Notes: generated by a model not told the origin, from the sequence alone. 64,000 nt of DNA from Haloglomus salinum (GCF_024298825.1 NZ_CP101153.1:1612001-1676000), one strand, 5' to 3'; numbered from the stretch's first letter, positions 35,190 to 45,694 are shown. Translations and numbers: made by a program.

Positions 35190-35771
35190 GTGAGCGCGGC
35201 GACCGAGAACGTCGAACTCGTCGGACAGGAGGTCGGCAAGAACGTCGCCCGCGCGGCGCTGCTCGCGGCCCTGACCGGCGCGTTCGCGTACGTCTCCTTC
35301 CCGAACCCCGTCTCGCCCATCGCCATCACGCTGCAGGGGCTGGGCATCTTCCTCGCGGGTATCTTCCTCGGCCCCGTCTGGGGTGGGCTGTCCATCGTCC
35401 TCTACCTCGTCGCCGGGGCGGCCGGAGCGCCGGTCTTCCAGGGTGGTGCGGCCGGTCTCGGCCAGTTCGCCGGGTCGAGCGCCGGCTACCTGTTCGCGTT
35501 CCCGGTCGCGGCGGCCGCCATCGGTGCCCTCGTCCACGGCTTCGACGGCCTCCGGGACCCCAGCGAGGTCCCCATCTGGCGGCTCGTCGGCGCCATGACC
35601 ATCGGCGTCGCCGTCATCTACGTCGGCGGCATCGCTGGCCTGATGGTGGTCCTCGGGCTGGGGCCCGTCGAGGCGTTCTTCGCGGGGGCGGCGGCGTTCA
35701 TCCCCGCCGAGGCGCTCAAGATGGCCGCCGCGGTCGGCATCGTCCGGAGCGAGGAGTTCTCCGCCGAGTGA
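35190..35771 (+). CDS. bioY: Biotin transporter substrate-binding subunit BioY
   Basis: S-component of the biotin ECF transporter, 193 aa with about six membrane helices. Family landmarks are [46 protein letters not shown] (the biotin-binding loop) and AGYLFAFPVAA. The GTG at 35190 is preferred, giving VSAATENVELVG; a GTG at 35181 is in frame. It heads an operon with bioM (21 bases later) and bioN. A 10-codon ORF (35161-35193, MPQHERRWSA) ends across this start codon as GTGA and could couple translation. Confidence 0.9.
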   Translation: MSAATENVELVGQEVGKNVARAALLAALTGAFAYVSFPNPVSPIAITLQGLGIFLAGIFLGPVWGGLSIVLYLVAGAAGAPVFQGGAAGLGQFAGSSAGYLFAFPVAAAAIGALVHGFDGLRDPSEVPIWRLVGAMTIGVAVIYVGGIAGLMVVLGLGPVEAFFAGAAAFIPAEALKMAAAVGIVRSEEFSAE

Positions 35772-35792
35772 CCGACCACCGCCAGCGATGAC

Positions 35793-36491
35793 ATGATAGA
35801 GACCCGCGCCCTCGAACACTCGTACGACGACGAGCCGGTCCTCGACGGCGTCGACCTCACCGTCGCGGACGGGGAGTTCCTGCTGCTCGTCGGGCCGAAC
35901 GGCGCCGGGAAGACCACGCTCGTCCGCCACTTCAACGGCCTCCTCGCCCCCGACGCGGGCGCGGTACTGGTCGACGGCCAGCCGGTCGCCGACGACCTCG
36001 TGGCCGCCCGCGCGGCCGTGGCGATGGTGTTCCAGGACCCACGCGACGGCTTCGTCGCGGCGACCGTCCGCGGGGACGTGGCCTTCGGCCCGGAGAACCT
36101 CGGCCTGCCGCACGCGGAGATCGACCGCCGCGTCGACGAGGCCCTCGAAGCGGTCCGGATGGCGGGCCGGGGCGAGGAACGCATCGACCAGCTCTCGGGC
36201 GGCGAACAGGCCCGGGTCGCCATCGCCGGCGCGCTCGCGATGGAGCCGAGCCACCTCGTACTGGACGAGCCGCTGGCCGGGCTCGACCACCCCGCGCGGA
36301 CGGCTGTCGTCGACCGGCTGGCCGCGCTCAACGAGTCGGGCACCGGCGTCGTCGTCGTCACGCACGACCTCCGCGACGTGGCCGAGTTGGCCGACCGCGT
36401 CGTGGTGATGCGCGACGGTGCCGTCGCACTGGACGGCCCTCCGGACGCCGTCCGCGACCGGTTGCTCGAGTTCGACGTCCGACCATGGTGA
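35793..36491 (+). CDS. bioM: Biotin ECF transporter ATPase BioM
   Basis: ECF A-component, 232 aa. ABC ATPase with Walker A GPNGAGKTT, Q-loop FQDPRDGF, signature LSGGEQARVAIAGAL, Walker B LVLDEPLAGLD and the H-loop THDL. The FQDP and FGPENLG motifs are characteristic of cobalt/biotin ECF ATPases rather than amino acid importers. It energises BioY together with BioN. Confidence 0.9.
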   Translation: MIETRALEHSYDDEPVLDGVDLTVADGEFLLLVGPNGAGKTTLVRHFNGLLAPDAGAVLVDGQPVADDLVAARAAVAMVFQDPRDGFVAATVRGDVAFGPENLGLPHAEIDRRVDEALEAVRMAGRGEERIDQLSGGEQARVAIAGALAMEPSHLVLDEPLAGLDHPARTAVVDRLAALNESGTGVVVVTHDLRDVAELADRVVVMRDGAVALDGPPDAVRDRLLEFDVRPW

Positions 36492-36546
36492 GCGGCGGTC
36501 GGGAGCGCGTGGCAGGGCTGGGCGCCAGCCGCCGCGGAGGGCGACC

Positions 36547-37284
36547 GTGCTGAGGTACGAGCCGGGGACCACGCTGGTCCACGACCTCGACCCGCGGACG
36601 AAACTCGCCTTCCAGGTCGCGTTCACCGCCGCCGCGTTCGCCCACACGACGCCGCGCGGCCTCGTCGTCCTGACGGGCATCGTGGGAGGGGTCCTGCTGG
36701 CCGCGCGGCTCCGACCGCGCTCGGTCGTGGCCGACCTCCGGTTCGTCCTCCCGTTCCTCGTCGCAGCACCGCTACTGGAGGGGCTCACGTTGGGCTCGCC
36801 GTGGTTCTCGCTCGCGGAGGCGCGGTTCCCGGCGCTGGCGAGCTACCGGGTCCTGCTGGTGTTGCTCGTGAGCGCGGCGTACGTCACCACCACGCCGAGC
36901 CGGGAGTCACGAGCCGCCATCCAGTGGCTCGTCCCCGGCCGCCCGGGCCAGTTCCTCGGCGTCGGCGTCGGGCTGGTCTTCCGATTCCTGCCGGTCCTCC
37001 AGCGGGATGCAGCGCGTGCCCGTGAGGCGATGCGCGCACGGCTCGGCGAGGCCCGCCCTCTCACCGAGCGGATGCGTATCGTCGCGACGACGGGCCTGCG
37101 TCGCGCGTTCGACCGCTCGGACACGCTGGCGTTCGCGCTCGGTGCCCGCTGTTTCGCCTGGAACCCGACGCTCCCACGGCTCGCGCTCGGGCGTACGGAC
37201 GTGCCCGTGCTGGCGGGCTGTGTCGCACTGGTCGGGTGGGCGCTCTGGCCGCTGGTCGGCTGGCCGCCGGTGCCCGGCGCCTGA
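36547..37284 (+). CDS. bioN: Biotin ECF transporter transmembrane protein BioN
   Basis: T-component of the ECF transporter, 245 aa. The chain starts VLRYEPGTTLVHDLDPRTKLAFQ, the usual EcfT opening, and continues through five membrane helices. The coupling motifs of the cytoplasmic helices appear as REAMRARLGEAR and FDRSDTLAFALGARCF. The GTG at 36547 was chosen because in-frame sequence upstream overlaps bioM and is not protein-like. A 22-codon frame (36485-36553) starts on the bioM stop (ATGGTGA) and ends across the bioN start (TGCTGA), so BioN may be made by coupled reinitiation. Confidence 0.86.
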   Translation: MLRYEPGTTLVHDLDPRTKLAFQVAFTAAAFAHTTPRGLVVLTGIVGGVLLAARLRPRSVVADLRFVLPFLVAAPLLEGLTLGSPWFSLAEARFPALASYRVLLVLLVSAAYVTTTPSRESRAAIQWLVPGRPGQFLGVGVGLVFRFLPVLQRDAARAREAMRARLGEARPLTERMRIVATTGLRRAFDRSDTLAFALGARCFAWNPTLPRLALGRTDVPVLAGCVALVGWALWPLVGWPPVPGA

Positions 37285-37322
37285 GCCGCCCAGGGCGGGG
37301 TGCCCGACCCGAAGCTTAACTG

Positions 37323-39446
37323 GTGTCACTGCATACCACGCGGCGGATGATGGGGGGATGGAACGCGCTCGTGACATTGCTCGTGCTGTCGCTGCTCGTG
37401 CCGGCGGGGGCGGTCGCCGTGACGGACCCGGCGACCGCCGCCGCCAGCGCGACGACCGCAGCCACGACCGACCCCGGTCTGGTCGACGTGCAGGTCGAGC
37501 CACGTCGCGACCCGGACGGCGACGGTCGCTACGGCGAGTTCGTGGTGACCGTCGTCGCCGACACCCGGATGCCGGACACGGACGTGCTCGGCAACAACCC
37601 CGGCGAACCGTATCTCGAGATCGAGGTCGACGGGGAGGACGTCCACGAGACCGACATCGTCGAGCGCCGCTCGGAGTACCGGCTCGCCGTCACGCTCGAC
37701 GAGTCGGAGCTCGGGGGCATCGAGACGGGCGACCACGACCTGACTGTCGAGCTCTGGGACGCCGACCAGGACCGGGACGATACCGACCTCGGCAACGACG
37801 ACCAGGTCGACAGCCGGACGGTCGATATCGGCTACGAGACGCCCGCAGCGCTCGCCGTCTCGGCGGCCCGGTCAGAGACCGTCGTCGGCTCGCCGGTCGC
37901 ATTCCGCACGCCGCCGACGTACGACGCGCCGACACGGTGGACACTAGTCGACGCGCCGCCCGGCAGCGACGCGACGCTCCGCACCTACGACCGCGGGACG
38001 GCTACCCTCCGGCCGGACGCGACCGGCCCCTACCGTATCCGGGTGACCAGCGGCGGCGAGACGGCGACGACGACGCTGCGCGCGACCAGCGCCGACCGCG
38101 TGCAGGCGCTCCGGCGGTACGCCCCGCGCATCCACTACGCCGCAGAAGAGCCCTACCAGCCGACGCGGTACGAGGCGCTGGTCTACAACGCCGAACTCCA
38201 GGACATCGCCCACCCGAACGTCGAGGAGCCGACGCTGTTCGACATCGCGGGACGGAGCGACGACTGGGAACTGGACATGCCCGCCGACGAGCGCGAGTTC
38301 CCGACCTACGACGACCGCTTCCCGCCGACCGTCTACGGGAGCGTCCACGAGGGCGTCACCTACCGTGGCGAGACGTACACGGCCTACACCTACTGGCTGT
38401 TCTACGTCTACGACCCGAAACAGCCCGACAGTATCGGCGCCATCGTCGCCCACCAGAGCGACCTGGAGACGGTGTCGGTGCTCGTCAACGAGTCCGGGCC
38501 GCAGTGGGTCGCCGCCTCCCAGCACTACGGGGGCGAGGTCCGCGAGTGGGCGAAGACGGGGCACACCGGGCATCACGCCGATATCTATCCCGCGTTCGGC
38601 GCGCACTCGAACTACCTCCGCAACACGGAGCGCTACGGCGCGGGCATCCCCATCCAGGACCAGTTCATCGACAAAGAGAGCCGGAAGACGGTCATCCCGG
38701 ACGTGGCCGAGGGGGTGTACGCCGACCGGACCGGGAACGCCCGGAACCTGACCCACGACGGCTCGCTCGGGGAGGCGTATCAGGTCGTCCCCCTCACCGG
38801 CGAGGAGGTGTGGGCGAGCTACGCCGGAGCGATGGGCCCCGACGACGAGACCGGGCAGGTCCCCTACCAGCGGACACGGTACACGGACCTCGAGGACTGG
38901 CTCACGACGTTCCCGGTACCCGACGAGCGCCAGGTCGACGGCAATCTGAGCGTCGCGGCGCTCGAGGCGGGCGAGGCCGTCGCCGCCGAGGCGCGGCTGG
39001 AGAACACCGGTCCGAAACCCCACACCTACTGGCTCGTGCTGGAGGCGGTCCCCGAGCAGGCCGACCGCGAGGTCCGCCGGCTCGACGCCACGGCCGTCCC
39101 GCTCGCGACGGATGCGACCGCGACCCGCGAACTGACGGGCACCCCCCCGGACCCGAGCGGGAACTGGTCGCTCCGGGTCCGGGCGCTGGCCTATCCACCC
39201 GGCGTGGCCGACCTCGAGGACGTGCTGACCGCGGTGGAGCGCCGGGGCGCACTGGTCGTCAGGGAGTCCGGTGCGGTGGTACTCGAATCGACACCGACGC
39301 CGGCCAGTGGCGACGGACGTACGTCGACGAGCGCGGGACCGCTCGGAGCCGTGGGCCCCGGATTCGGCCCGGGAGCAGCGGTGGTCGCCCTCGTGCTGGC
39401 GCTGGCGGGACTGGTCGCGAGCGGGCGCTGGGGGGAACGAGGATAG
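37323..39446 (+). CDS. PGF-CTERM-anchored surface protein with Vps62-like region
   Basis: 707 aa. An N-terminal signal peptide (RRMMGGWNALVTLLVLSLL...AGAVAV) is followed by an acidic beta-rich region with DPDGDGRYGEF (calcium-loop-like). The central domain (about 260-470, HYAAEEPYQPTRYEAL ... YTYWLFYVYDP ... VAASQHYGGEVREW ... IYPAFGAHSNY) resembles the Vps62/DUF946 family. Near the end, GPGFGPGAAVVALVLALAG (from about residue 677) followed by SGRWGERG is a PGF-CTERM sorting signal, processed by archaeosortase A and attached to a lipid at the S-layer face. GTG at 37323 keeps two Arg in the signal n-region; ATGs at 37347 and 37350 are alternatives. Function is unknown. Confidence 0.78.
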   Translation: MSLHTTRRMMGGWNALVTLLVLSLLVPAGAVAVTDPATAAASATTAATTDPGLVDVQVEPRRDPDGDGRYGEFVVTVVADTRMPDTDVLGNNPGEPYLEIEVDGEDVHETDIVERRSEYRLAVTLDESELGGIETGDHDLTVELWDADQDRDDTDLGNDDQVDSRTVDIGYETPAALAVSAARSETVVGSPVAFRTPPTYDAPTRWTLVDAPPGSDATLRTYDRGTATLRPDATGPYRIRVTSGGETATTTLRATSADRVQALRRYAPRIHYAAEEPYQPTRYEALVYNAELQDIAHPNVEEPTLFDIAGRSDDWELDMPADEREFPTYDDRFPPTVYGSVHEGVTYRGETYTAYTYWLFYVYDPKQPDSIGAIVAHQSDLETVSVLVNESGPQWVAASQHYGGEVREWAKTGHTGHHADIYPAFGAHSNYLRNTERYGAGIPIQDQFIDKESRKTVIPDVAEGVYADRTGNARNLTHDGSLGEAYQVVPLTGEEVWASYAGAMGPDDETGQVPYQRTRYTDLEDWLTTFPVPDERQVDGNLSVAALEAGEAVAAEARLENTGPKPHTYWLVLEAVPEQADREVRRLDATAVPLATDATATRELTGTPPDPSGNWSLRVRALAYPPGVADLEDVLTAVERRGALVVRESGAVVLESTPTPASGDGRTSTSAGPLGAVGPGFGPGAAVVALVLALAGLVASGRWGERG

Positions 39447-39701
39447 CACGGGACCGCCGGAAGCGCCCGAGACCACCGAGGATGAGGAAGATGGCGACGC
39501 TGTTCCCCCCGGCATCGCGTCCCATCGGGGACAGCCTCTCGGTCACGCTGGGGAAGCCCCCCTCGGAGGCGCTCCGCCGCGCCGAGCGCCGAATCGGGTA
39601 ATAACCACGGTACAATACAGATACTGCTGATATCTCGTTCAGAGTGGGGGATTGGGGGCGATAGAGAGAAAATCCGCAGTTTGCAGATGTTACGGGGACA
39701 G

Positions 39702-40949
39702 TTACAGCACGTTCTCGGGCGTCAGCTCGGGGTCGAACCGGAGCACGTCCTGGACCTCGGCCTCGTCGACGTCCTCGAAGGCCTCGCGGGCGATGGAGCG
39801 GAGGTGGACCTCGTCGGCGCCGTCGAAGATGCGGAACGCCCGGACCCCCTCGTAGAAGTGTGCCAGCGGCAGGTCCTTCGCGATGCCGTTGCCGCCACAG
39901 CACTGGACCGCGAGGTCGATGATTTCGTTGGTCACGCGCGCGGTGAACACCTTCGACATGGCGACCTCGATACGCGCATCGGACTGGTCGAGTTCGCGGG
40001 CGGCGTGCCGGACGCCGGTGCGGGCCATGTGGAGGCGGGTCTCGGCCTCGGCGATGCGCTGGCGGAGCGCCTGCTTCTCGTCGAGCCCGGAGCCGAACGC
40101 CTCGCGCTCGGAGATGTACGCCTTCGCGATGTCGAGCGAGCGCTGGGCCATCCCCGAGAAGCGCATGCAGTGCGTGAGCCGGCCGCCGCCCAGCCGCATC
40201 TGGGCGATGCGGAAGCCGGCGTTCTCCTCGCCGACGGTGTTCTCGACGGGCACCCGCACGTCACGGTACTTGATTTCCGCGTGGCCGCCGGGGTTCTCGA
40301 GGATGCCGTGGCCGCCGAGGTGCCCGGCGTTCCGGACGATCTCGACGCCGTCCGTGTCCGTCGGGACGAGGATGATGGAGCTCCCGGCGTACGGGTGCTC
40401 GTCCATATCCGTCCGGGCCATCACCAGGAGGAAGTCGGCGTCGTAGCCGTCCGAGGACCACCACTTGTGGCCGTTGATGACCCACTCGTCGCCGTCCTTG
40501 TAGGCGGTGGTCTGGAGCATCTTCGGGTCCGAGCCGGCGCCTTGCATCGGCTCGGTCATCGAGAACGCCGACTGCAGCTCCCCGGAGACGAGCGGCCGGA
40601 GCCACTCCTCTTTCTGCTCCTCGGTGCCGACCATCTCGAGGGTGTGCATGTTCCCCTCCTGAGGCGCGTTCGCGCGGATGGCCTGCGCGCCGATGAGCGA
40701 CCGGCCGGCCTGCTCGAACGCCGGCAGCATGTCGCTGAAGTCCAGCCCCTGGCCGCCGTACTCCTCGGGGACCTGCGGCGCGAACAGGTCGCGCTCCTTC
40801 GCCTGCTCCCAGAGGTCGTGCAGTTCGTCGTCGGAGATGTGCTCGCCCGTCCGAAGGGCCTCCCGCTCGCGGGGGATGACGACCTCGTCCATGAACGCCT
40901 CGACGCGGCCTGCCACCTCCTGCGCTTTCTCGGAGTCGTGGTACTCCAT
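39702..40949 (-). CDS. Acyl-CoA dehydrogenase family protein
   Basis: FAD enzyme of 415 aa with the family blocks FAPQVPEEYGGQG, SAFSMTEPMQGAGSD (flavin contact), INGHKWWSSDGYDADFLLVMART and the C-terminal VQCCGGNGIAKDLPLAHFYEGVRAFRIFDGADEVHLRS. The DGADEVH signature and lack of the usual IYEGT Glu place it nearer the ACAD10/ACAD11-like group, so the substrate may be a branched or hydroxylated acyl-CoA rather than a simple fatty acyl-CoA. The ATG at 40949 (MEYHDSEK) fits a TATA box 27 bases upstream better than the ATG at 40958. Confidence 0.88.
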   Translation of the reverse strand: MEYHDSEKAQEVAGRVEAFMDEVVIPREREALRTGEHISDDELHDLWEQAKERDLFAPQVPEEYGGQGLDFSDMLPAFEQAGRSLIGAQAIRANAPQEGNMHTLEMVGTEEQKEEWLRPLVSGELQSAFSMTEPMQGAGSDPKMLQTTAYKDGDEWVINGHKWWSSDGYDADFLLVMARTDMDEHPYAGSSIILVPTDTDGVEIVRNAGHLGGHGILENPGGHAEIKYRDVRVPVENTVGEENAGFRIAQMRLGGGRLTHCMRFSGMAQRSLDIAKAYISEREAFGSGLDEKQALRQRIAEAETRLHMARTGVRHAARELDQSDARIEVAMSKVFTARVTNEIIDLAVQCCGGNGIAKDLPLAHFYEGVRAFRIFDGADEVHLRSIAREAFEDVDEAEVQDVLRFDPELTPENVL

Positions 40950-40973
40950 GTCGCCCATCTCCGCGGGCAGGAC

Positions 40974-40979
40974 TTAAAG
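40974..40979 (-). promoter_or_regulatory. TATA box of the acyl-CoA dehydrogenase gene
   Basis: Minus-strand ACTTTAAGTC lies about 27 bases before the ATG at 40949, predicting leaderless transcription and supporting that start. Confidence 0.5.
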
Positions 40980-41051
40980 TTGTTAGCGACGGTGCCCAGA
41001 ATCTCGTAATCTGGTAGCGGACGGGGCGATGGGTAGCGGTCGCCCCGGCCG

Positions 41052-42014
41052 TCAGACCTCGTTCCGCAACCCCTCGAACGCCCCCGACTCGTTCACGCGC
41101 CGGACGTTCTCGGCGAGGATGTCGGCACACCGCTCGAAGTAGTGGGGCGTGTGGCCCGCGGTGTGGGGCGTGAGGAGGACGTTCTCCAGCGTCCAGAGCG
41201 GGTGGTCCTCCGGGAGCGGTTCGGGGTCGGTCACGTCCAGCGCGGCCGCGTGGAGGCCGTTGCGCCGGAGCGTCTCGACCAGCGCGTCCGTCTCGACGAC
41301 CGGCCCACGCGCGACGTTGACCAGCGTGGCGTCCGGCGGGAGGAGGTCCAGCGCCGCCGCGTCGACCAGCCCGCGCGTCTCGTCGGTCAGCGGACAGGCG
41401 AGCACGAGGTGGTCGGTGCGGGGCAGGACCGCGGGCAGGTCGTCGTAGCCGACCACCTCGTCGGTCGGCCCGCCCTTCCCGGGCGTGTACCGGACCCCGA
41501 CCGTCTCGACGCCGAAGCCCGCCAGCCGCTCGCCGATGGCCTCGCCGATGGCACCCAGTCCAACCACCGTCACCGTCGAGCCCTGCAGCTCGCCGGCGGC
41601 CTGGAAGTGGGCCCACTCGCGGCGCTCCTGGCGCCGCCACCCTTCGTCCAGCCGCCGGACCATCGCCAGCAGCCACCCGATGACGTGCTCGGCGACGTTC
41701 GGCCCGTGGACCCCGGAGGCGTTCGTGACGGCCACGTCGCGCTCGCGGAGCGCCTCGAGGGGGAGATGGTCCACGCCCGCGTACGTGCAGGCGAACAGCC
41801 CCAGGTCGTCGGCCGCCTCGAGCAGTTCGGCGTCGAGGTCGTTGCTCGTGACGACCGGGGCGTCCGCGACTGCCCGGCGCCGCTCGTCGGGGGTCGCGGC
41901 GAGCGTCACCGTCACGTCCGGCAGTCGCTCGCGGAGGGCGTCGGCGTACTCCGTTGCCGGCATCCCGTGCGGTTTGTGCTGCAGGACCGACAGTTCGGAG
42001 ATAGCGTTCGACAT
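41052..42014 (-). CDS. D-2-hydroxyacid dehydrogenase family protein
   Basis: 320-aa NAD(P)-dependent oxidoreductase. The Rossmann motif is VVGLGAIGEAIGERL. The catalytic Arg is in VNVARGPVVETD, the Glu in DVTDPEPLPEDHPLW and the His in LLTPHTAGHTPHYF. Substrate-domain residues ACTYAGVDHLP resemble GhrA/GhrB-like and other haloarchaeal D-lactate or 2-oxoacid reductases, but the true substrate is unknown. It lies between the acyl-CoA dehydrogenase and the urea transporter, with its own promoter. Confidence 0.85.
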   Translation of the reverse strand: MSNAISELSVLQHKPHGMPATEYADALRERLPDVTVTLAATPDERRRAVADAPVVTSNDLDAELLEAADDLGLFACTYAGVDHLPLEALRERDVAVTNASGVHGPNVAEHVIGWLLAMVRRLDEGWRRQERREWAHFQAAGELQGSTVTVVGLGAIGEAIGERLAGFGVETVGVRYTPGKGGPTDEVVGYDDLPAVLPRTDHLVLACPLTDETRGLVDAAALDLLPPDATLVNVARGPVVETDALVETLRRNGLHAAALDVTDPEPLPEDHPLWTLENVLLTPHTAGHTPHYFERCADILAENVRRVNESGAFEGLRNEV

Positions 42015-42040
42015 ATCCGCCGAGAGGGCGGAACTGACAA

Positions 42041-42048
42041 TAAATATA
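42041..42048 (-). promoter_or_regulatory. TATA box of the D-2-hydroxyacid dehydrogenase gene
   Basis: Minus-strand CATATATTTATTG is the strongest AT block in a 63-base spacer. Its centre is about 29 bases before the ATG at 42014. Confidence 0.6.
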
Positions 42049-42077
42049 TGTCCGTCTCGGACGAGGCCCAGGGCGCC

Positions 42078-42778
42078 TCAGACCGCGAGGTAGCTGGTGA
42101 GGCGCTCCTCGTCGGTGAGTGCGCTGGGCCCGAGTTCGTCGACCACCTCGCCACGCTCCATCGCGTAGCAGCGGTCGGCCATCTCGCGGATGACCCCGAG
42201 GTTCTGCTCGACGAACAGGATGGTCGTCCCGAGCTCCTGGTTGATGGTCCGCATGTCCTCGCTGATCTGGTCGACGATGGACGGCTGGATACCCTCCGAG
42301 GGCTCGTCCAGCAACAGCAGGTCCGGGTCGGCCACCAGTGCCCGCGCGATGGCGAGCATCTGTTGCTGGCCGCCCGAGAGTGTCCCCGCGTCCTGGTCGG
42401 CCCGCTCCTCGAGGATGGGGAAGTAGTCGTAGATCTCGTCGTACAGCGTCCGTTCGCTGCCGGTGTTGACGGTCTCGCCCATCCGGATGTTCTGCTCGAC
42501 GCTGAGGTCCGGGAACACGTCCCGGCCCTGCGGGATGTAGCCGATGCCCGCGCGGGCGCGCTCGTCGGCGTCGGCGCCCGTCACGTCCGCGCCGGCGTAG
42601 GTGACCGTCCCGGCGCGTGGTTCGAGCAGGCCGATGACGGTCTTCATCAGTGTCGACTTGCCGACGCCGTTCTTGCCCATCACGCCGACGATCTCCCCCT
42701 CCTCGACGGTCAGGTCGACGTCGCGGAGGATGGGCGTCGCGTCGTAGGCGGCCGTGACGCCGTCGAGTTCGAGCAGCG

Positions 42779-42782
<4 letters not shown>
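42078..42782 (-). CDS. urtE: Urea ABC transporter ATPase UrtE
   Basis: 234-aa ABC ATPase, last gene of the urt operon. Walker A is MGKNGVGKSTLMK and the Q-loop IGYIPQGRDVFPDL, both characteristic of UrtE/LivF. The signature is LSGGQQQMLAIAR, Walker B LLLLDEPSEGIQP and the H-loop FVEQNL. Its start overlaps urtD by four bases. Assignment to urea rather than branched-chain amino acids rests on the UrtE-type loop and on the urease genes nearby. Confidence 0.85.
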
Positions 42783-43620
<838 letters not shown>

Positions 43621-43624
<4 letters not shown>

Positions 43625-44751
43625 GCCTCGGTCACCTCGGGGTCGGTCGAGTCGGTCGTCTCGGTGGGGGGCGTCGTCCCTCCGCCGCGCAGGTTCCGGT
43701 AGGTCCGGTCGAGCCACGGGACGACGCCGCCGGGGAGCCCGAGGATGGACACCAGCAGCAGGGCCCCGACCGTGACGAACGCCCACTCGCCACCCAGCGA
43801 GTTCCGGAAGAACTCGATGCCGACGGTGGCCGCCACCGCGCCCAGCAGCGTGTCGCGGCCGCCGATACTCACCCAGACGACGGGGAGCGAGGCGAACGCG
43901 AGCTCGAACACGCCCGGACTGACGTAGTTGCCCCAGGCCGCGTACAGCACGCCCGAGAGCCCCGCGAGGGCGCCGCCGAGCGTGAACACGAGGAGCTTCG
44001 CCCGCCGGACGTCGTAGCCGAACATCCGGGTCCGGTCCTCGTCCTCGCGGACGGCGACCATCACGCGGCCGAAGTCCGAGTTGACCAGCACCCGCAGCCC
44101 CAGGTACGTGGCCACGAGCAACACCAGGACGAGGTAGTAGAACATCACGTCCGAGATGACGAGGGCGGCCCCGCCGACCCCGAGCGCGAGGTTCGGGATG
44201 GTGGGCATCCCGTTGAACCCGCCCAGTGCAGCCTCGCCGATGGTCCACTGGTCGCCCGCGGTCTGGGCCATGAACGTGTGCAACACCAGCGTCGACACCA
44301 GCGTGATGATGGTGACGTAGACGTCGCGGACGCCGCCGTAGAACATGAAGTAGCCCAGGACGGCGGCCACCAGCGCCCCGCCACCGATGCCGACGAGGAA
44401 CGCGCCGGTGATACCGGCCGGGGTGGCGAAGTTCACCGAGACGACGCCGAACGTGTAGCCGGCGACGCCGAAGAACACCACCTGCCCGAAGCTCAGCACC
44501 CCGGCGTACCCCCAGACCACCGACAGCGACAGCCCGAGGAAGGCGTACACCAGGAACAGCGAGAACCGCGAGGCCTGGTAGGCACCGACGATATAGGGGT
44601 AGACCAGCAGGGCCGCCACGGCGACGGCGAAGCCGGCCCAGTACGCCCGTGAGTTGCCGATGGTGTTCGGCCCCTCCAGCCGGCCGCGGATTCGGCCGAG
44701 GAGCCCCGACGGCTCCGGGTCGGTCCGCCCGGCGCCGGTCTCGGTCGCCAT
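43621..44751 (-). CDS. urtC: Urea ABC transporter permease UrtC
   Basis: About 376 aa, a LivM/UrtC-type permease with roughly 10 hydrophobic helices. Landmarks are SLSVVWGYAGVLSFGQVVFFGVAGYTFG and VLVNSDFGRVMVAVREDEDRTRMFGYDVRRAKLL, the coupling-helix region contacting UrtD/UrtE, then WVSIGGRDTLLGAVAAT. The ATG at 44751 follows the urtB stop by one base; an in-frame ATG at 44760 (MPEMATETG) would overlap it. Confidence 0.85.
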
Positions 44752-44752
44752 C

Positions 44753-45694
44753 TCAGGCACCCCCCTCCTGCCGGCGCGCGCGGACCCGCTCGACGAAGCC
44801 CGTGATGCCGTCCGGCAGGAACCGGATCATCACGATGGCGGTCACCAGCAGTGCGATGCGGCCGGCGGTCGTCCCCAGCAGGTTCGAGACGAGGGCGTTG
44901 ATGCCGCCGAGGAAGCCGCCGGCGAGTGCGGTCCCGAGGACGACGCTGGGGCCACCGACGACGACGGCGACGAACGCCTCGACGAGGAACGACCCGCCCA
45001 GTCCCGGCACCATCGTCACGGTGGGAGCGTACAGCGCGCCGGTCAGGCCGGCGAGGCCGGAGCCGATGACGAACGTGGCCGCGTACGTCCGTTCGGTGTC
45101 GACCCCGAGCGCGCGGGCGGTGTCCTCGTCCTGGATGGTGGCGCGGGCGCGCATCCCGAACTCCGTCCGGGTGAACACGAGGTACGCCAGCACCAGCACG
45201 CCGAGTGCGACTCCCGAGAGGACGACCCGGTACATCGAGTACGAGAAGCCGCCGTAGGCGAGTTCGCCGAGCGGCGTCCCGATCTGGTCCAGCGAGTTGC
45301 CCAGCGTGATGCGCACACCCTGGACCATGATGAGGCTCAGCCCCCACGTCGCGACCATCGAGTCGGCCAGCCGGTCGTACAGGGGCTCCATCAGGTCGCG
45401 CCCGGCCACGCGCTGGCCGATGGCGTTCGGAATCGACCCCGAGATGATGACCCGCTCGACGAGGAGGCCGAACAGCGCCGTCACGACCATCCCGACCAGC
45501 ATCGCCGCCACGAGCGGGAGCCCCAGCCGGACGCTCGCCAGCGTCGTGGCGTACGCCCCCAGCATGATGAACTCGCCGTGCGCGAGGTTGATGACGCCCA
45601 TGATGCCGAAGATGATGGCCAGTCCCGCCGCAGCTAACACGACGAACGCGAAGCTGTCGAGGAACTGGAAGAGCAGGTTCAGCCCGTTGATCAT
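44753..45694 (-). CDS. urtB: Urea ABC transporter permease UrtB
   Basis: 313-aa LivH/UrtB-type permease with about eight helices. The LivH signature FGIMGVINLAHGEFIMLGAYA is near the N-terminus, and the coupling region TEFGMRARATIQDEDTARALGVDTERTY is followed by AFVAVVVGGPSVVLGTALAGG. It overlaps the upstream urtA gene by four bases. Together with UrtC it forms the membrane channel. Confidence 0.87.
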   Translation of the reverse strand: MINGLNLLFQFLDSFAFVVLAAAGLAIIFGIMGVINLAHGEFIMLGAYATTLASVRLGLPLVAAMLVGMVVTALFGLLVERVIISGSIPNAIGQRVAGRDLMEPLYDRLADSMVATWGLSLIMVQGVRITLGNSLDQIGTPLGELAYGGFSYSMYRVVLSGVALGVLVLAYLVFTRTEFGMRARATIQDEDTARALGVDTERTYAATFVIGSGLAGLTGALYAPTVTMVPGLGGSFLVEAFVAVVVGGPSVVLGTALAGGFLGGINALVSNLLGTTAGRIALLVTAIVMIRFLPDGITGFVERVRARRQEGGA

